Below are positions 32,882-43,797 of a stretch of DNA of 64,000 nucleotides, one piece after another. The DNA is taken from the NCBI GenBank assembly GCA_950022295.1, contig OX465595.1, positions 220,251,770 through 220,315,769 on the forward strand, in the 5' to 3' direction. A program made the translations under genes and the position numbers. Each line of letters opens with the position of its first letter. Positions within the stretch are counted from its first letter, which is position 1. Under the pieces are notes generated by a model. The model did not search any database. It saw only the letters and a program-made list of their open reading frames with translations, and was not told the origin of the DNA. Source of the DNA: Bromus sterilis. Lineage: Eukaryota; Streptophyta; Magnoliopsida; Poales; Poaceae.

Positions 32882-33460
32882 TCAGTCGATGCGAACTACA
32901 GGCTTGATGTCTTCCTCCGGGAGGCCCTTGCTTCCATCATCACTGGAGTACTCCTCTCCACCTCGGCGACCCGAAGACGCGTCGTCTTCCTCTTCGTCAT
33001 CAGAATCCCTGGCGCCACTACTCGAGCACTATGGGCAGCACTCCACGTGATCACTGTTGAAGTCAAAGATCTTCACGGACAAGAACGCGTCGCCGTCGTA
33101 CCTGAACAGGTGGACACCCCCTCTGCTCAGTTTTCGGCCGCGCGGGAACACCTTCCATCCCTGCATCAAGAGCATCTCTTCGTTGGCAAGAAGCTGGTGG
33201 CCACCTGCACCGACCCGTGAGGACACCCGTCCACCTTTATCCACAGATACGGGGGTTGGGCGTCCCTCACCGCACGACGAAACGTCTTCTGGAGCGGAAT
33301 CCACCTGCAAGTGGACGATGCAACCTCCACGATAAATTCAAAATCAATTGGCTCATGAGCCACACTGCGGAGGAGGTCCGGCGGCATGGCGCCGCCTCTG
33401 CCACGGCCTCCAATGTTGCGCCCCCCTCCTCTGCTACCTCTACCCCGGAGCGCTCACCCC
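32882..33460 (-). pseudogene. Antisense B3-like ORF of element O, broken
   Basis: Minus strand, opposite to O's pol. It has an RG-rich lead (RGSRGGGRNIGGRGRGG) before MPPDLLR at 33387. The B3-like core is FEFIVEVASSTCRWI, LWIKVDGCPHGSVQVATSF, QGWKVFPRGRKLSRGG, LFRYDGDAFLSVKIFD. An acidic Ser/Asp/Glu tail ends at 32882. A one-base frameshift lies near 33175-33190 and a TAG is at 33029-33031. The order RG tract, B3, acidic tail and the DGCPHGxVxVATSF block match the ORFs of B and A2, although O is a different family. The start codon is not clear. Confidence 0.72.
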
Positions 33461-33942
33461 CGCGGGGTCGGCGCTCCCCTCGAAGACCCAACGGCCGGCG
33501 CTACTAGACCTCCTCTGCTTCCTCTTCCAAGACCGCGGAGACCGCGCGGCCCTCCAGCGCAAAGAACTGGTGGGCTGTCATCGTCGCTGGTCGATTGAGC
33601 GTGGTTTCAAAGCTTTGGAGCCATCATGCATGCACCCGCGGCCCGTTGGTGGAAGAAGCAACTGCTAAAGGATGCACGACTCACCCGCCAGTTGGATAGT
33701 TAAATACCCACTCAAGGAGCGGCGTATTAACCACCGCCGTTACTCCAGCTTGGACTTCGAGTCGTGGAGTCCCCTAGCCTTCACGACCGCCACGCGTCAG
33801 CGCTCACCTGCCAGGAGGGCTCAGGGCCACGCGCACATTTCTTCGACATGGAGTACCTCCCGGACAGTTTGGCTTTCGGGAGCATCATGCCTGACTTGGC
33901 TCTCGGACAGCCCACCTGCGCCAAGACAGACTCTGGGGCTAC
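33461..33942. other. Element O spacer between antisense ORF and 3' LTR
   Basis: GC-rich, without a credible ORF. It ends in the purine-rich stretch CTCTGGGGCTAC directly before the LTR, the expected polypurine tract. Confidence 0.6.
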
Positions 33943-34618
33943 TGTCGGAGGATAGCAGCTCTCTCCGTCTACCCGGAGCCTCACCGCCCTTCCGGAAGGG
34001 ATCATGCGTCGGGTACCTTCACCTCAACCAGAAAGACCCAATTGTGGCGCCTGTCTGAAAGGAAATTACCCATTGCTTTCCTTAAGCGGTGGGAGACAAG
34101 CAAGGGCCGACCACATGCGGAATGTTCCAAGACACATTTAATATGCTTCCCCTTGGTCAAAGGGACGGCGGTTATAGCAACGCCTTCGATCCCCTTCGCT
34201 CCTCGTACGTGCCAGGGACCGAGCGGCAGCACGACAAGTGCAACAACCCTTCGCCACATGACCTTCTCGGAAATGGCATTACATCGACGCCTACTCAGCC
34301 ACCGCTGGAGGAGCTCCGCCTTGAAAGAGCTATTGTGGTGACCCCTTCGTATATAAAAGGGAGGCCCGGGCCACCAAGAAAAGGGTTCCACACCCTAAAA
34401 AGAGGTCCACTGCTACGCGGGGAGCTGCCATTTCCTTCCGGAAAGCACACCCGCCATTGTAACCATCATCAAGCAACCCAAACAAGAAGGAGTAGGGATT
34501 TTAGTCTCCGGACGGCCCGAACCTAGGTAAACCTCGGTGTGTCCCGTCGACGACGAACTCCATAGTGTTTCACGTACGCACCCGAGAACATCACATCTGC
34601 GGGATCGCCCCCACGACA
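33943..34618 (+). repeat. Element O 3' LTR
   Basis: 676 bp from TGTCGGAGGATAG to CCACGACA. A plus-strand TATATAAAAGG is at about 34351. The following five bases, gcgag (34619-34623), should be the target duplication, but the left end is outside the window. Confidence 0.8.
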
Positions 34619-34623
34619 GCGAG

Positions 34624-36099
34624 TGGAAAAACGCTTTTGTCTACCACCATTGCTATTTCTTCGAGCTCCTGGTGCACCCTAAATGTGTCGGAGGCTTGAT
34701 GGAAATCCTGATCGCATTGATCTATTTTGAGGAAGTTTCTTCTGACTGTGATGACCCGAGCAGGTCCTGACATCTTGATCTTGAGGTACTCGTAGTGCGG
34801 TACTGCCATGAACTATGCAAATGTCGGTCGACCAAGTATTTCATGGTATTAGGACTGCCAATCGAGCACTTCAAATTCTAGGTTTTCTCTTGCAAAGTTT
34901 CCCTTGTTGCCGAAAACTACGTCGAGCTTGATTGTTCCTAGGGAGGAGGCTGTTTCGCCTTGTACTATGCCGTAGAGTGTGACGCCTGAGTTCTTCCAAA
35001 CTGATCGTGGGATCAACATCTTTCTTAGGGTGTCGGCGAAGATGATGTTCAGGCTGCTTCCCCCATCCATGAATACTCGAGTCATATCATATCCGCCGAT
35101 CTATGCCTCAAGAACCAAAGGCGCGTTCCCTGGTCTTGGAATTGCAGGAGGGTGGTCCTCTTGCGAAAAGGTGATGCTGACTTCTGAATCGCATAGGTAA
35201 TAGGGTTCTTTTTCCATGATGGCTTTGGCTGTTCGAGCTTGTAGAGTTCCTGCCTCCTGCTTTTTCTCTGAGGGTCGTCCTTTTTGGATCATGCATACTC
35301 GACCGTGAGACGGTGGATACTGCTCCTCGCTGTTAGGCGTTGATGGTTGTGTCATTTCTCGGACTCGTTTGGCTTTACGCTGCTTCTCTTCTCTTAACTT
35401 GTCGGAGAGTTCGATGAAGAGGAGGCAGTTCCTGATAATATGGCCTGCCCTAAGCTATCCCTCATCGTCTTCGAAGCAATGCATTGTGCAGGCTCCGTCC
35501 AGCTGCTCCCTAGGTGTGAGGCTGTTTGAGTTGTCGAGACATCTTTTCGGACAAACCGATACGTCCGCGAGTGGTCTTCAAAACGGGAGTGAAACCTTGG
35601 GTCCAGCTCGATCCCGTCGTGAATCGACTGATCCCGGATCATCTTTGCGAACTCATCGGATCTTTTGCAAGGATCATAGTATTCTCCAAGGCGGGTAGTC
35701 GAGTCCTTATTTCGAGTCACTGTTGCGGGTGCTTGTTTCGTCATGGGAGTTGTTGTTTGGCTGGTGATTGTTCGACCAAAATTTCGATGTGGATTTCTAG
35801 CATCTGATCTGGCGCCAATGTTAGCTCCGCGACTGCGACCTGGGCTCGTCTGCTGGATCGGTGGTTCCTTCACCATTGGGCGCGGCTTTGATAGTCGCAG
35901 AAATACTGATTTCGACGCAATCGTTGATCGAGCGATAGAGAGACTTGCGATGAACTTGAGTTCTCCGAGTGTGTTGGATCTTGCTTGAGTGGTCGAATTG
36001 CTAGTTGCTGATGACGGAACCGTCAAGATCGTGATTCCAACCTGTGTCTTCCCCACGGAAGGCGTCAATTGAGGAGGATCGGCCTCGGCAAATCCCATG
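34624..36099 (-). pseudogene. Element P gag-protease remnant
   Basis: Protease at 35085-34849: FMDGGSSLNIIF keeps the active-site DGGSS, and FEVLDWQSYHEILGRP lies at the end with a stop at 34848. The KMSGPARVITV linker toward RT is at about 34770. Upstream, 35355-35101 has GNAPLVLEA and SITFSQEDHPPAIPRP. The gag linker and basic region are at 36100-35400 (NPHRNFGRTITSQTT, EYYDPCKRSDEFAKMI). The retrotrans_gag core is missing or unrecognisable, so gag looks internally deleted. Frame changes at about 35395 and 35100. Confidence 0.7.
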
Positions 36100-36558
36100 G
36101 TAAGGTACCCTAGGTTTAGATCATAGAGAGAGGTGCAGGTTGGCGATACTCGTCGGCTAACAAGAGACAGAGATTTACCCAGGTTGAGGGCCCTCGATCG
36201 GTGAAACACCTACTTCCTGCTCTTTTGTATTATGATGGAGGCGATTACAATGGCGGTAGAGGCGTGATCGCTCGGGACCGGAGGTGTTGCTATGAGATTG
36301 GATGACCTAGACGTCCCCTCTCCGAGCCTTTATATACTAGACTGGCTCGCAAGGTGTCCATCTAGGTTTACAGAGGCGGTTGCCTAATCTAGCTTCAGTC
36401 TTGGAAGCCAAGTCTTGGTTTCCATGACACCAAGGACTCCTACGTCGGTGCTTCGAGTGGGCCAGTCGTGGGCCGGTCGAAGACTCCAGCGGGCCTTCTG
36501 TCTTGCCACACACCAGGTATCCTCATCCGTAGGAGTTTTGGGGACACCCCCTCGTCAC
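36100..36558 (-). repeat. Element P LTR (5'), inner boundary approximate
   Basis: The minus-strand start TGACGAGGGGGTG is at 36558. A TATATAAAG box is at about 36333-36341. The inner end is uncertain, near 36099-36210. Confidence 0.6.
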
Positions 36559-37031
36559 CATCCAAGTAGTCAAACCATATGTAGGGAAATTCTTTACAAG
36601 GCAATGTGTTCATTATCCAGTTGTCTAAAACTCATAATGTTACTTCTCAACTAGATAATCTTAGCAGGTGGGTAACACTTCCCAATAAAATCATCCTTGC
36701 ATTTATCCCAAGAATCTATGCTATTCCTAGGCAAGGATTGGATCCACTCCTTAGCTCTTCCTCTCAAAGAGAAGGGAAAAAGCTTAAGTTTAAAAATGTC
36801 ACCATCTAATTTGTACTTTTTCATATCACAAAGCTCAACAAAATTATTTAAGTGCAAAGCAGCAGCATCTCCAGCACTGGAGAATTGTTCTTTCATAAAA
36901 GGATTTAACAAAGCAGGTTTAATTTCATATGAGGTTGCTGAAGTGGCAGGTGGAGCAATAGGAGTACTGATAAAGTCATTGTTGTTGTGACTAGTGAAGT
37001 CACACAACTTAGTGTTTTCAGTGGAACCCAT
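36559..37031 (-). pseudogene. Element Y gag N-terminal part
   Basis: Minus-strand start MGSTENTKLCDF at 37031. The retrotrans_gag domain is recognisable: YEIKPALLNPFMKEQFSSAG, LHLNNFVELCDMKKY, LFPFSLRGRAKEWIQSLP and SWDKCKDDFIGKCYPPAK. A stop at 36651-36653 is followed in frame by LRSNIMSFRQLDNEHIAL and another stop. The sequence is cut by element P at 36559. The type matches wheat Athila-like families such as Sabrina and WHAM (recalled similarity, not searched). Confidence 0.8.
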
Positions 37032-37206
37032 AGTAACAGCAGCATGCAAGAGCAAAGTATCTAATTTCTTGTGATTTTGGATATAAGACTCTAGAGAAAA
37101 CATTAGAAAGTAAACTAACAAGACTAAAAAACAAAGGTAAAAGATAGTGTACAACTCCCCTATCTTGTAGACTGGAGTCCCCGGCAACGGCGCCAGAAAT
37201 TTAGGT

Positions 37207-38244
37207 TGATGGCCCGGATAGTGCTCCTCATTGGCTACACCAAGTGGAAGGTTGAGAATTAGACAACAGCGAATTTCCCTTGGTGAAGATACCGAGGTTT
37301 ATGTATCCAGTAGGACTCCAAGTTCTGCAAGAAGGTGGCAAGAAAACAATGGCGCCGTTCTACAACCTTGAGGGTTGCTTACTTGACCTAGACCCGCACA
37401 CGGCAAAAAATAACTTTGCTCCCAACGAGTTCAGAGAGGTTGTCAATCTCTCTACCCTTGTTATTCACAAAGGATCAAAAAACAAGCGGGAATAGACGTG
37501 GTGATTACAACGAAAAGGAAATAAAAGCGTTAAAGAATAACAGTGTAAACTATGATGGAAATATGGACCGGGGTTCCATGATTTTCACTAGTGATGTCTC
37601 TCTCCCAAAATATGATAAATAACTATGGTGGGTAAACGCACCACAATGCTAATTATGCTACAAGAAAGCTAGAGGCTCAATCGTATCAGTACGTTGAGAC
37701 GAGCAGACTGTTTATTCATTAGCATCTACTCACTAATCAACCACCTTGACATATATATCTAGAACATCTCGCTGGTATTAAGTTGTGAACCCCATCCAAA
37801 CTGTAGGATCAAAGCAACAGACAACTGCATTAACAAACTTTGTGTAAGGTAAACAATCCTTGCAACCGCAGTTACAAGCACCGTTGTTTTCTCCCTCATG
37901 GCAATATCACATCCCCTAGTCTCATGTTTCTGCCACTCAAGCTAGACATCGGGGGGCATGAACCCAGAATCATGCATAATACTCCCTCTTGGATTTACTA
38001 TCTACTACTTGGCCAAAGAAATAAAAGCAACAGAGAGCATGCAAGAATTACTCATAAACAAACACATAAAAGGTAAACCAAATATATTACTCATTACAAT
38101 CTGAACATAATCTCATAATCAATCGGATCCCAGCAAACAGGGCATAGCAACACAGAATCTAATACATAGGTGCCTTGATCATGTAGGGCAGCTCACAAGG
38201 GCTAAGAATTGAGGCACAAGATTGGAGAGAAAACATCACAAAGC
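37207..38244 (-). repeat. Element Y 5' LTR, inner part
   Basis: Inverted relative to and similar to 38840-39861. It starts TGATGG at 37207 (LTR 3' end ..CCATCA). On the minus strand, GGCGCCGTTGCCGGGG at about 37175-37195 is the primer-binding region. Confidence 0.82.
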
Positions 38245-39861
38245 TGATACGTCCCAAACGTATCTAGAATTCCTGCTTGTTCCATGCCCTTTTATGTGAC
38301 ATTTCTACATGTTTTGCTACACTTTTATATCATTTTACACATATTTGGACTAAACTACTAACTCAGTGCACCCAGTGCAAGTTTCTCTCTGCTGATGTCT
38401 GTAAGCTGCATGTTTTTCCCCCAATTGACAGTGCTCCAAAAATTCCAGAAAAATCATATAAAAAATCAGCGAGACGGAACCTTCCGTAGCCCCGAAGGAG
38501 AAACGGAGGAGGGCCAACCCCCTTCCAGGCGGCCAGGTGGCGCGACCCACCTCCTGGCCGCGCCACCAAGGTTCCTGGGAGGTGGGGCCACCCCCTGGTG
38601 CCCCCCCTTCGGCCTATATTACCTCCTCATCCCGAAAAACCTCGAGGAGAACCCTACATCACGAGTTTCCTCTATGTTTCTCCGCCGCCGCGCTTAAAAG
38701 ATCGGGAGCACCAGAAGACCTCTTCCCGGCACCCTTCCGGAGGGAGGATTGACCTCCGGGAGTTTCTCCACCACCATGGACGCTTCCCGGATGTGATGTG
38801 TGAGTAGTCCCTCTTGGACCATGGATCCATGACCAGTAGCTATGTGATGTCTTCTTTCCAATCTTGTTCTCTAATTATTAGTCCTTGTGAACTTCCCTAC
38901 ATCAAGGCACCTATGTAATTTTCCTGTTGTTTCTATGCTGGGTTTGCTGGGATCCGATGGATTATGAGATTATGGTCAGATCGTGATGAGTTATATATTT
39001 TGTTTACCTTTTATATTTTTTTATTGAGTAGTTCTTTCATGTTCTCCGTTACTTTTTATTTCTTTGGCCAAGTAGTAGATAGTAAATCCAAGAGGGAGCA
39101 TTATGCATGATTGTGGGTTCACGCCCCCTAATGTCTAGCTTGAGTGACAGAAACATGAGACTAGGGGATGTGATGTTTCCACCAGGGAGAAAACAATGGT
39201 TCTTGTAACTGCGGTTGCAAGGATTGTTTACCTTAAGCAAAGTTTGTTAATGTAGTTGTCTGGAACTTTGAGTTTACACTTTGGGTGGGGCTCGCAACTT
39301 AATACCAGCAATATGTTCTGGATAGATACATCAAGGTGGATGATTAGTGAGTAGATGTATATGGATTTCGTTCCACTTGTTTTGGCGTACTGCCAATACT
39401 TTTGAGCCTCGAGATTTCAAGTAGCATAATTACCATTGCGGTGCGTTTATAATTCCTTCAATTGCTAGTTGTAATTTGTTCACCCAGCTTAGCCATTTAA
39501 CGTCTATTGGGAGAGAGACATCACTAGTGAACATCATGGGACCCCGGTCCATATTTACACCATTGTTTACACCTCCACTTTATTAATTTATTTTACTTTC
39601 AGTTGCTATCACTACTATGTGCCCTTGCGTTTGACCCTTTGTAAACAACAAGACCGGAGAGATTGACAACTTCTCTTTACTCGTTGGGAGCAAAGTTATT
39701 TTTTTATGTGTCTAGGTCCACGTCAACTTTTTATCTGTTGTCGATCCTTGGAGTCCTCCTGGATTCAATAAACCTTAGCCTCCTCGTGTAAGGGAAATTT
39801 GCTGCTACGCTACATCTCAACCTTCCACTTGGGGTAACCAACGAGGGGCGAGAAGCCATCA
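38245..39861 (+). repeat. Element Z 5' LTR
   Basis: 1,617 bp with TGAT...ATCA ends. It is closely similar over its last ~1,290 bp to 51905-53154, and in inverted form to 37207-38244 plus 53155-53542. Confidence 0.88.
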
Positions 39862-39870
39862 AGCCAATTC

Positions 39871-39885
39871 TGGCGCCGTTGCCGG
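39871..39885 (+). other. Element Z primer-binding site region
   Basis: TGGCGCCGTTGCCGG begins nine bases after the LTR end, the usual primer-binding stretch of cereal Athila-like elements. Confidence 0.65.
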
Positions 39886-40026
39886 CAAATCCAATCTTCA
39901 ATATAGGGTAGTTGCACATTATCTTTTATCTTTGATTTTTAGTCTTGTTAGTAAACTTATAGTTTTTATCTTAGTGTCTTTTATCAAAAATCACAAAAAA
40001 ATAGTTACCATGTTTTTTTAGTTAGT

Positions 40027-40671
40027 ATGTCTAAGTCCTTTACCTTTGGTGTTGCACCCAAAGGGGAGATTCTCACCTTCAAACAAAGGGGTGGAGAAAG
40101 TTTGAAAGATGCTTCGTTTAGAATTAATGATTCTCAAAATAGATCCACCAAGAGGCAATCCACCACTATCTTTGTTAGAAATTTTTATGTTGGTATTAAT
40201 TATTGGAATAGGTTTGTTTTAGACACTGCTATCAATGGAAATTTCCTAGAATCCCCAATTTGGGAAGCTCTTAATGTTATGGAAAACATTTTTGGAAATC
40301 CCCCTACTGTTGGCACTCAAGAGAACATTACTTTAGCTCACATTATGATAAAACTTGATAAGATAGAGCTAGAGATGCCAAGTATGAGAAAAATAAATGA
40401 AGTAGATCGTAGGATCCAAGGGAATTTAAATAGTCTTGATATCTCCATTCACAAAATTTAAACAACTTTGGAGAGCCTTAAATCCCATGATTTGGACCCT
40501 TCAAGGATTTACAAGATTGAGGATATTATGGAAACTTTAGGAACTACTCTATACTCCATCAAGACTAAAAAGGTAGAAACCCCTCAAACAAGGAACCTAA
40601 GTACGTTTACGTATCAAAGGTTCCTCAACCCAAAAAAAATATATCTATTGCTAGGGGTGTGGAAACTGTGA
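40027..40671 (+). pseudogene. Element Z gag remnant
   Basis: A 144-residue open frame (40027-40461) with KGEILTFKQRGGESLKDA, NDSQNRSTKRQSTT, VRNFYVGINYWNRFVLD and a stretch typical of Athila-like Gag C-terminal regions. A stop at 40459 is followed in frame by a second open part (40468-40671, SLKSHDLDPSRIYKIEDIMETL). The normal large gag core upstream is absent and pol is missing. CACTA-2 interrupts the frame sequence at 40687. Confidence 0.7.
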
Positions 40672-40686
40672 AGACCTTGGAAGAGA

Positions 40687-41010
40687 CACTACTAGAAAAA
40701 AGGGATCTAATGGCGCACCTAATTTGGGTACTAATGGCGCACTTACGGAGCGCCATTACTAGCAGGCCATTAGTCAGTGATAGTAATGGCGCACATCTGG
40801 TGCGCCATTACTATCTTGTATACTAATGGCGCACCCGAAGTGCGCCATTACTAAGGCCCCAAATGCGCCACTAACGTTACTGGTCCCACCATATCTGTAT
40901 CTTGTGCTCTGGGTTACTAATGGCGCACTTTTAGGAAGTGCGCCATTGTTGTGTTTCTCCACATGCGCCACTGAGGCACACTATGTGCGCCATTACTATG
41001 AATATTAGGT
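40687..41010. repeat. CACTA-2 3' terminus and subterminal repeats
   Basis: Terminal CACTACTAGAAAAAAGGG followed by about nine direct and inverted copies of (T)AATGGCGCAC. Confidence 0.85.
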
Positions 41011-41235
41011 TTTTTTTTCTTTTGCTTTTCTGTATTTGCACAGGTTACAAACAGATATAAACAACAGATTTATAAACAACACAGATATAAACAACAAATT
41101 TATCGAATACAATAGAAGATTAGTTTCCGATTACAAATCATCATATTAATTAGTCTCCAAATTCAAAATACCGAACAAAGTTAGAACATTACAAGTCTCG
41201 AGTAGCGATTTTGATCACATTGCAAGTCGATATAT

Positions 41236-41490
41236 CTAAACTACCATGACATTGAAGAAGAGGGTGGTGATCACGATAAGCATCATCGTGAACAAAGTGA
41301 TCTTCATCCGGTTCCTCCTCCGCTCCCTCCTCTCCCCCGCTAGATAGCGCGCGTATCTAGCTTCCGCCTCCGCCCTTGTGGGGTACCCTTTGTAACTGTT
41401 ACTGCTAAAACGATGAACATGTCTCCGACAATCCTCCCTGTCGTCGTAGACTCCGGGAATCCTACCAATGTACACGACATACGACGGCAT
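41236..41490 (-). CDS. Small ORF: RNase H1 N-terminal (viroplasmin-like) domain plus C-terminal membrane helix (84 aa)
   Basis: An intact minus-strand ORF. Residues 4-46 match the hybrid-binding domain of RNase H1/caulimovirus VI type: YVVYIGRIPGVY (4-15), DC at 20-21, HRFSSNSYKGYPT (26-38) and EAEARYARYL (41-50). In known proteins this fold binds RNA-DNA hybrids or double-stranded RNA. Residues 53-63 are strongly basic and residues 64-84 are a hydrophobic helix (ITLFTMMLIVITTLFFNVMVV at the C-terminus), suggesting a tail-anchored membrane protein. No RNase H catalytic domain is present. It lies 285 bp downstream of the Ulp1-like ORF on the same strand and could be a last exon or a separate gene. 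The role in a CACTA element is unknown. Confidence 0.7.
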   Translation of the reverse strand: MPSYVVYIGRIPGVYDDREDCRRHVHRFSSNSYKGYPTRAEAEARYARYLAGERRERRRNRMKITLFTMMLIVITTLFFNVMVV

Positions 41491-41774
41491 ATGCTTTATG
41501 CACTGGACAAATAAAACATTAAGAGAAACTTACATATAATATTTAAGCGGTGCATACGTATACAACAAAATTAAGCACCAAAGGAAGAGAAAAGAAACAC
41601 ACATTAATAGCACACGGTTCATGGTCCTAGTAATAAATAGCATCGATTACATATAAGTTGAATGATGACTGTTTAAACTAAGGAGACAAATGTACAGACA
41701 AGTTCATAAAAGTTTATACAACACACACGAGATCTCGTCGATAGTCCAGAACTACATAGCTAGGCGCATGGGCA

Positions 41775-42889
41775 TCAAGACTTTTGACTTCGCTCACGAG
41801 CCGGAGCATGGGTGAAGCCGCCGTCTTTCGTGATGGTCATGAATGAGCGATCGCCTTCAGCCTGCAATCTTAGCATTGTATCTATTTCACGGTTGGACAG
41901 TTGATTGTTGAGGTAGAACTCCCCCGTGTTACGAAGGACATCCTCAGAGATGATTCCTGCCAACTCCGACTTGATGCGAAAGAATTCTTGTCTGAGGTCT
42001 GCGTCTTGGATTACCGACAAGCGTTCGGTCCAGTGCTTGAGATGAGCTGGGAGCGTAAGCTGCTGCTGGTCCCGTACGAACGCCCGCATTTGATGGATGG
42101 CGTAGTAGTCATCCTTCTGACCGCCAGGTGGCTGCTTGACGCACGCAAACTTTGCTACGTGAGTGAACACATGCGCGCCATACCTAACAGCTTCCTTCTT
42201 GAAGGTGACTCCAGATTTGGAGTAGCGCGAGAGAGCCTCATCGAGAACTTTCTTGATATTTGTGTAGTCTTTCTTCGACTCACGGTCCGGGTCCAAATAT
42301 GTGGCCATGGACCATTTCTGGTTTAGAGCGATGAGTGTGCACTTTGTTTCATCACTGCACACAACACGGATTTTAGGAGGAAAAGAACGACCGAAATCTA
42401 AGCAAAACCTAGCGAGGGGAGGACTTACTCGGGAAAGTAAGGCAGGAGGAAGTTGTCCTTATCCTTGTTCACCATAATGACGTCTTTGAGGTAATCACTA
42501 GCGAGTCGCCGGTCCCTGGGGTTGGTCAAGAGCTTAGCACGCATGTAGAAGGGGTCGACTAAAACGATGTCCGGGGTCTTGTCTCTAATGATCCGCATCT
42601 CCATACTGAGCGCAAATAGCCGAACGAATGTGTAGTGCAGCGGAAAAAGGTGAAACATAGCGAAGATTTCATCAAACCACAGGAAGATCACACGTCCGAT
42701 GTCGCAAGCAACAAAGCCCTTTCCCTCTGGCACCTTGGCGGTGAAAACCGGGTATGCCACATCATTCTCTCTGAGACGTTGCGTCTCTGTATTCAGAACA
42801 ACGTCATGCAGACTCTTCATAGCGCCGGTTGCAGCATCGAGCATTGCAGCAGATAGCATCGGCCTACCCGCCACATGCACCCTCGACAT
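41775..42889 (-). pseudogene. CACTA-2 Ulp1-like (C48) C-terminal region, catalytic Cys absent
   Basis: Two minus-strand ORFs, 42889-42425 and 42362-41775, read as one domain split by about 60 bp (a probable intron, or decay). The first has KVPEGKGFVACDIGRVIFLWFDEIFAMFHL in blocks and DNFLLPYFPE at its end. The second has KCTLIALNQKWSMATYLDPDRE, the position of the His and Asp of Ulp1-type proteases, then FACVKQPPGGQKDDYYAIHQMRAF. In active proteases the QPPG..CGYY element carries the catalytic Cys; here it is DDYY, and the His position reads Lys-Cys. The domain is probably a non-catalytic relative. C48 domains in CACTA second genes are known. Confidence 0.6.
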
Positions 42890-42916
42890 GATTCCATCGG
42901 GTCTTGGTGGCCCGTC

Positions 42917-43797
42917 TTAAGAACGGATCGTCGGTGTCGGCTGGCTCGCAGTAGTGGGACCCTTCCGCCTTCTTGTTCGTCCCTTCTTCTTCGGATTCTC
43001 ATGTAATGGGACCTTTACCTGCTCAGAGACTGCCTTCCTCAGTGTGTTGGGGCTGATAACATTTCGCGCCTCGGCCATCTCAGCCTCGGTGAAGGCGGCA
43101 GCTAGAGGCGTCTCCTGAGAACTGAACAGTCGAGACTTATTGTTGGAATTCATCTCCGCGGTATGAGATGGGTGGGAGGAGTCTTTTGCACCAAGGTTTG
43201 TTTCTTGAGAAGCAGGAGGGAAAAGGTCGTCCATGTCGCACCCACCGAGTTCCTCGTAGAAGTCATCGACACGGGCAAGTAGTGTGTTGTTGTTGGTGTT
43301 GCTCCGATCTTGTGCCACATCGATATCCGTGGGGTGGTGGCCCGGATCAGCCGACGGCGTTGCAGCAGTCTTGGCATGGCTTGGCGCCGGCACGACTGGA
43401 GGTAGGGTGGAGTAGTTCCCCACCCCCAAACGAATCTGGCTCTTCGGACAAAGCATGCTCCAGTTCAAGAAGCCGTGGAGGTCCATCACATCTTCGTCCT
43501 CGGCTCCAGGGGGTCGATAGGGAGGTAACATTTCGCCGTAGCCATCCAGCACCCGAATCAATGGAACCTTATACACGTTGGCTGGCATCGGATTACCATG
43601 GAACACGCGGATGCCCGGTTAAACGATTCTGCCCACGACAACATCGACCAACTCCTCGTCCACGAAGTGCAGGAGAGTGCATGGAACGTTGACGGTGCCC
43701 TGCGAAAATATGTAGGGCGTCAAGGATTCCCAGTCAAAGGCAAAAGGAGATGAAGTCATCGGCCAAGGCTTAGTTACCGTGATGGCGTCGAGCTCGG
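42917..43797 (-). pseudogene. CACTA-2 second gene, middle part
   Basis: The minus-strand segment at 43606-42917 begins VFHGNPMPANVYKVPLIRVL and has CPKSQIRLG, then a low-complexity Ser/Asn/Pro linker and a basic end (KKKGRTRRRKG). The segment at 43700-43610 reads VPCTLLHFVDEELVDVVVGRI in frame with a stop near 43619. The first part resembles the DUF8039-like module found in grass CACTA proteins (recalled, moderate confidence). It joins the N-terminal Ptta-type region upstream and the Ulp1-like region downstream. Confidence 0.55.

Larger units (their letters stand above)
1..34618 (+). mobile_element. Element O: Tat-like Gypsy LTR retrotransposon, 5' part outside window, split by element B
   Basis: The plus-strand RNase H/integrase at 1-1684, an antisense B3-like ORF at 32882-33460 and the 3' LTR at 33943-34618 belong to one element. 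It is cut by element B, whose 5 bp duplication gattg flanks the break at 1957-1961 and 32721-32725. The order pol, antisense ORF, LTR is that of Tat-lineage Gypsy elements (known for Grande, RIRE2 and Retand; assignment here is inference). The LTR has TGTCG/CGACA ends and a purine tract just before it. The 5' LTR, gag, protease and RT lie left of the window. The element is inactive because pol is full of stops. Confidence 0.85.
34624..36558 (-). mobile_element. Element P: minus-strand Gypsy fragment carrying gag and protease
   Basis: It resembles a third Gypsy family of the same broad type. Its RT part lies beyond element O, outside the window. The LTR at about 36100-36558 starts on the minus strand with TGACGAGGGGG. 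It abuts the gag of Athila-like element Y at 36559, so it inserted into Y. Confidence 0.75.

Noticed and set aside
33372..34526. Plus-strand ORFs over the element O antisense ORF and LTR
   Set aside because: They are shadows of the minus-strand B3-like frame or lie in the LTR; no domains and not shared.
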